A DNA stretch of 64,000 bases from Carallia brachiata. Its lineage: Eukaryota > Streptophyta > Magnoliopsida > Malpighiales > Rhizophoraceae. The translations under genes were made by a program, and so were the position numbers. Positions 59,934 through 64,000 of this stretch are shown in pieces. Under the pieces are notes generated by a model. That model was not told where the DNA came from, did no database searches, and saw only the letters and a list, made by a program, of their open reading frames with translations. Numbering within the stretch: position 1 is the stretch's first letter; each line of letters starts with the position of its first letter. The stretch lies in contig JADCRB010000016.1 in the NCBI GenBank assembly GCA_021464245.1, positions 12,709,459 to 12,773,458 on the forward strand, written 5' to 3'.

Positions 59934-60440
59934 GGCAGCATAGGGCTATCGTGCGCTCATTATTGCTAACATGTGCTAGGAGCCTTCTGTCATCTCCCTC
60001 GCTCATTGTTAGGCATCCGCGCTCCTTGGTGAGCTTCATACCCTTCGTGGCTTTTGGTAGGGGCTTTGTTCCCTTGGTGGGGGGTCTAGTTGTGGGTTTC
60101 ACAATTTGTTTGGGTGGTGTTGTGCTTTTTGTTGTGTGTTCTTAGGTTGCAGCACTTGGTTTTAGTTAGGGTCATTCGATGGTTTCCCCTGCCTCCTCCT
60201 ATTCTCCGATGGGTGGGATGGTGCGGAAGGGGTGTCTTTTGGACTTGAAGGTGCCTCTGTACATTCTGGCGCACTTATCGTCGGAGCCTCACATTTGGTT
60301 TTACTGTTGGTCATCGGCTTTTGTTCCCTCTCTCATTGTCTGGAGTTCATGCTTCGCAACGGTTGGTTGGTTGCGCCTTGGAGTTAATGCTTTGACGTGT
60401 TCGATGTGTGTCTAGTGCTACTAGGGTTTTACCATCAACA
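59934..60440 (+). mobile_element. GC-rich retroposon family, copy 3 (shorter)
   Basis: The start (CTATCGTGCGCTC...TTGCTAACATGTGC) aligns with the 5' end of copy 2 (CTATCGTGTGTCGG...TTGCTACTGTGCGC). The later GTGAGCTTCATACCCTTCGTG aligns with GTGGGCTTCGTGCTCTTCGTA. It ends near an A-rich tail (CATCAACAAAAAGTTAAAAG). About 300 bp shorter than the other two; no clear target duplication. Confidence 0.5.
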
Positions 60441-60621
60441 AAAAGTTAAAAGAGTAGTAAGTTATTTCTCTTTTTTTCAGATGAAGTAAATTTTATATTT
60501 ATGTATATATACACACACGCACACATGTGGAGAGCAATGATTTAAAAATGACATAATCTATTAAAAAAGTAAAAGATAACTATTTTTCAAAAGGAAAAAC
60601 TGAAATTGTTTTTTTCAATTT

Positions 60622-61030
60622 TGGGATAAATACTATTAAAGGCCTAAAATTTTATATTATTTTTTTTATTTGAGGTCTAAATCTTTTAAACTTTCTATAT
60701 GAGGCCTAAACCTTTACTTCTTGTTATATTTGATTCCTTTTACATTTAAACTATTAGTTATTTTTTTGTTTTACTGACAAAATGTATCCTAATATTTAGT
60801 ATCATATTTGTTTGGCGAAACAGATTTTACTGTTTGACTAACAGAATGTGTCTTATTGTTCAGCACAATATGTGTTTGGTGAAACGAAAAAACTAACGGT
60901 TTAACTACAAAAGAACTCTAATAGAATAAAAAAAATAAAGATTTAAATCTTAAATAGAAAGTTTAAAGGATGTAGGCCTCAATTAAAAAAAAATAAATAA
61001 AGTTTTAGGCCTCCAATAATGTTTATCCCA
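60622..61030. mobile_element. 409-bp MITE with TGGGATAAA termini
   Basis: Left end TGGGATAAATACTATTAAAG is matched by the reverse complement of the right end (TGGGATAAACATTATTGGAG), and the inverted similarity continues through GGCCTAAAA. The paralogous empty site in copy A (CAATTTTCTATATTTT, about 55994-56020) lacks the element, confirming insertion. ATTT borders both sides and may be part of the target duplication. No ORF. Confidence 0.8.
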
Positions 61031-61839
61031 ATTTTTTTGTTTTAAAAATTTTGTGCCTGTTTTGTTATTATACATTCATGGAACATAATTCTTTTTTATT
61101 GACTTAAATATGCGTCCTGATTTTGATTAAAGGATATTTCTTATGTCCTTGAAAACAAAAATGGTATAAGGACTTTATGTTGCTGTTTTTTTATTTGCAA
61201 GAAAGCTCAAGTTTAATCTAAACAAGAGTGTGAGGGAAAAAAGGACAATGGAGTTTTAAAAAATCAAATAAGTGCAAAAAATAATTTTAAGTAGGAGCAA
61301 ATTCATAAATCTTACTAGATATAGTTTCTTTATAATCGCAGCTTCCTTTTTTTTTTGGCTCTTAATTTTCTTTGTGGAACTTCTGCTGCGTCAACTTTGG
61401 TGCCAAATGCAGGACTGTTTCAAATTATTGCATTCCATTTCACTTGTCGCTAATTTTCGCACTAATATTAGGTTCATTCCATAGTTTTTCTTTGAGAATT
61501 TAATTCAAACGATTAATGCTGTTAGTTTTCATTTAGTATTTTGTATTTCAAACTATAAAAAAAAAAAGCATGTGCGTAATAAATAAAAATAATAATAAGT
61601 AAAAATGCAAGAAACATTAAATAACATACTTATATATTTTGTTTTTCCGACATAATGTTTATACCATCCATCATTAAAATGGCAGAAACAATGGTTTTTT
61701 TTTAACATAAAATTCATTATTTAGATAATATGGTGTTTTATTTTGTTTATTTTATTTTCTTCAAAAGAATGGCATATTAAGTGACCTATGAGTCAATCAG
61801 GTGTCTGGTTTGATCTCTGATAAATTTAGTATGAAATCA

Positions 61840-62165
61840 CTAGTCGAAGTGGCAAATTAGTAATAAATTGTTGTGCGGTTCACGCGTGCGGTTCGGGTTC
61901 AAGTCTTTGTGTTTGCGCTTTTTCTTAACAAATTGCTTTCTTGATAAATTGCTGAGTGACTCTGAGGTGACTAAAAATTTTAGTACAATGATGAGTTCAA
62001 AACTCGATAATCGTCGTGATCTCTTGCGGTAGAAACACGTTCAATCCCATTGGTGCTCAATTAATGAGTCTACCCTTTTATGAGTGGTTGAATAAAGCAT
62101 TACAAGTGAGAATTATTCTAATCTTAGTTTGCAGATCCGATAACCGACATATCTGTCCTTTTCAA
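61840..62165 (+). mobile_element. tRNA-derived SINE, copy 2
   Basis: The B-box-like GGTTCGGGTTCAAGTC (about 61887-61902) lies in the head, preceded by GAAGTGGCAAATTAGTAA as an A-box-like element. The 3' half shares GTTCAAAACTCGATAATCGTC, GGTTGAATAA and GCAGATCCGATAACCGACAT with the copy at 12590. Copy A of the host repeat is uninterrupted here (TGTGTCAAAGTCATTTTTC), supporting a discrete insertion. Confidence 0.6.
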
Positions 62166-62330
62166 GTCAAGTCATTTTCGATTAGAGTTCATAAGGTTAT
62201 CTTTTTTGGATCAAATCATCGAATTTAGTATATTTTTGACATGTTTATTGTGCGCCTAAATATTTAAATTGTATGAATCCACTGGTGCAGCAAGTGAATA
62301 AGAGATCCAGGTCGATGTCTAGGCCGAGTT

Positions 62331-62782
62331 CTTTAAATCATGGTAATAGAAAACCTCTTAATATTTGAGATAGTAATTTAATAATAATTTAATGTATTTG
62401 TTTACATTTGATTTGAATTTAAATTTTACGGGTAACATATAAAAATTTTGATTTTTAAATTTATTCAAATTAATTGTGACTGCAATTCTCTAATTTTAGA
62501 CTCGTTGATATCATTTGGTTGACTTAGCGATACTAACTCGAATTCAACAGTATTTGAGTATTAGATCTTTCTTATAAATTAAGTTGAATGGACAAATAAA
62601 TGAAAATTATTTTAACTTTAATTTGTTTTGCATAGTGATACAGCAAACAGTGAACCTCAAAAGAACGAGCCACACATGTATTATTATGGTTCATTCACAA
62701 TCCATAACTTAAAAATAGGAAAATAATTAATTTAATTTCATGGAAATGAAAATAATTAAAGAAAGAAAAGGCAATCAATTAC
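62331..62782. other. Gene-free stretch
   Basis: AT-rich spacer between the repeat cluster and the weak minus-strand ORF; nothing recognisable. Confidence 0.5.
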
Positions 62783-63120
62783 CTAAGAATTGGGCAACAG
62801 GATGGGCGAATCGAGGAGAGCCGTGGCGCTAATGCCCAGCGAGATGGCTATACAAGGGAAGTGAGCCGCGGGGGCCGAGGACGACGGTGAAGCCAGTAGG
62901 CTGATGTTGGAGGTTGTCCAGAAGAGCCCAGTGTTGATCCCGTCGGCATTGAACCCGAACTTCGCTGCTCCTCTCCTCAATGCTATCCCTAAGACTAGCA
63001 CCACCACCGTTGTTGTTATTGTTAGACGCGCCGTCGTTTTTGCAAATCGGCGTGGGGAAGTAGAGGGTTTCGGTCGGCCGGAGGAGTAGGAGGAGAAAGG
63101 GAAATGAGAATGGTTGACGC
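62783..63120 (-). CDS. Short unknown ORF with transit-peptide-like N-terminus
   Basis: The minus-strand frame ends at a TAG at 62783 after NADGINTGLFWTTSNISLLA, SPSSSAPAAHFP, CIAISLGISATALLDSP and ILLPNS. Upstream it reads HSHFPFSSYSSGRPKPSTSP then RRFAKTTARLTITTT, a Ser/Thr/Arg-rich, acid-free stretch like a plastid transit peptide, followed by a hydrophobic VVVLVLGIAL. The frame has no ATG before the upstream stop, so the 5' end may be altered or in another exon. The stop sits in TTCTTAG|GTAATT, a good donor, so the true last codons may be spliced. GC-rich versus flanks, which supports it being genic. Family not recognised. A second overlapping frame (62829-63131) is open but less protein-like. 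Confidence 0.4.
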
Positions 63121-63657
63121 AGTGCGGTCAATGGTCGGTGATGAGATTAGTTGACTGAAGCTCAACTCCCTTCTCTAATTAAAATTACTGAAAAATTGTT
63201 TTTGTAACTTAATAATCTTTGTTTTAAAAAAAATATATGAATATATTGTGATTAATAGTATATTTTATAAAATAATAATTAAAAATATAAATAAAAATAT
63301 AATATTATTTTTTATTATAAATTTTATTATTATAATTATACAAAATACAGATATTATTTAACCAAATTTTCATTTAACCATCTAATTATTTCTTTTTTTT
63401 TTTTATCAACTGCCACCTAATGATATGCTGTCCATGTAGACTTTTGGTGCAAAGGGTATCCACTGTCCACATAAAAAATGGCGTATTCAAGAATTACTTC
63501 AGCATCACCAAGCACCAAGCCACCCATCATTGGCTTTCAAAATAAGAGCATGCACATTCTCAAAACTCACTGCGTAAGGTCATCTCTCTGCAGATATAAC
63601 AGATATAACAGACCCACCAGGAGAGAAAAAGAAAAATAGAGAGCCAAAAAAAAAGAA

Positions 63658-64000
63658 ATGACAGTGACGAAAAATGAAAAGGAAGGAAGCAATAGGAGAA
63701 ACCAAGAGTACAGAGGCATTGGCGTCGGAGTGGCATCAAGTGGTTCGCTGCTTGTAGGTTACTTCTCCTTAAATTTTCTCTTTTCTACCGTGAATTATGC
63801 GTTTTTTGCGTGTATTGTTCGCTTGCTAAGATTATGGCTTCAATTTATTGGAAAATAAAGTTCATAAAGAAGTAATATCATGTTTGTCATTGCTTTGTTT
63901 CCTCTCTGTTTCTTTTCTAAGTTCTGTTTGGTAATCGAGAAAGCCCTCTTTTTTTATCTAGTCTGTTTGGTTATTGAGAAATCACACTTTCTTTCCTAGT
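63658..64000 (+). CDS. Possible first exon of a gene running off the right edge
   Basis: ATG at 63658 opens MTVTKNEKEGSNRRNQEYRG followed by IGVGVASSGSLL, with a donor (CTTGTAG|GTTACT) about 100 bp in. The preceding A/G-rich leader and a shorter frame at 63478 (MAYSRITSASPSTKPPIIGF, 49 codons) could be a 5' UTR with an upstream ORF. Downstream exons are outside the window. Identity unknown. Confidence 0.35.

Larger units (their letters stand above)
60480..62330 (+). repeat. Diverged ~1.5-kb direct repeat, copy B (with two insertions)
   Basis: Second copy of the unit at 55880-57470. Relative to copy A it is interrupted by a MITE (60622-61030) and a SINE (about 61840-62165). No coding frame. 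Confidence 0.7.

Overview
This is a repeat-rich nuclear segment from a flowering plant, probably a eudicot. The evidence is small exons with GT-AG introns, AT-rich intergenic DNA, plant-type genes (RPA1 with zinc knuckles, an MHK kinase, a GT61 glycosyltransferase, an F-box/DUF295 protein, a SCAR first exon) and plant transposon families. I cannot name the species. Many ORFs in the window are too short and AT-driven to be genes.

Layout. 1-4600: the 3' part of a gag-only Ty3/gypsy-type LTR element. It has a decayed gag, a tandem array carrying TATAAAAGGC, a decayed WUSCHEL-type homeobox ORF, and a probable 3' LTR with two internal tandem arrays. 4.9-6.1 kb: relics of an NLR coiled-coil domain and of a VQ-motif protein. 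6.4-14.1 kb: foldback elements, a SINE, one possible terminal exon, and a Pack-MULE-like unit holding a captured exon. 16.3-24.3 kb: a near complete, circularly permuted endogenous pararetrovirus (Caulimoviridae, florendovirus-like) on the minus strand. It is broken inside the coat-protein gene, has about 125 bp of terminal redundancy, and lies between 23-bp direct repeats.

24.8-46.5 kb is the gene-bearing core: RPA1 (+, two exons, 867 aa), a convergent three-exon unknown protein (-, 364 aa), a long foldback element, an 800-bp poly(A) retroposon, and the MHK-type kinase (+, 16 coding exons, frame lesions confined to the N-lobe exons). 47.8-54.5 kb, all minus strand: a GT61 glycosyltransferase (five coding exons, 485 aa), an F-box-associated DUF295 protein truncated at its 5' end beside a single N at 53893, and an orphan first exon of SCAR/WAVE. 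55-62.6 kb is repeat-dominated: two diverged copies of a ~1.5-kb segment, two more copies of the 800-bp retroposon family, a clean MITE and a SINE. The right edge has a weak minus-strand ORF and perhaps the start of a plus-strand gene.

The host genes do not form a pathway; each is an independent housekeeping or cell-wall/regulatory locus. The most novel signals are the homeobox-carrying gag-only retroelement, the permuted pararetrovirus with an ORF spanning its tRNA primer site, and the TSD-flanked, GC-rich, ~800-bp retroposon family.
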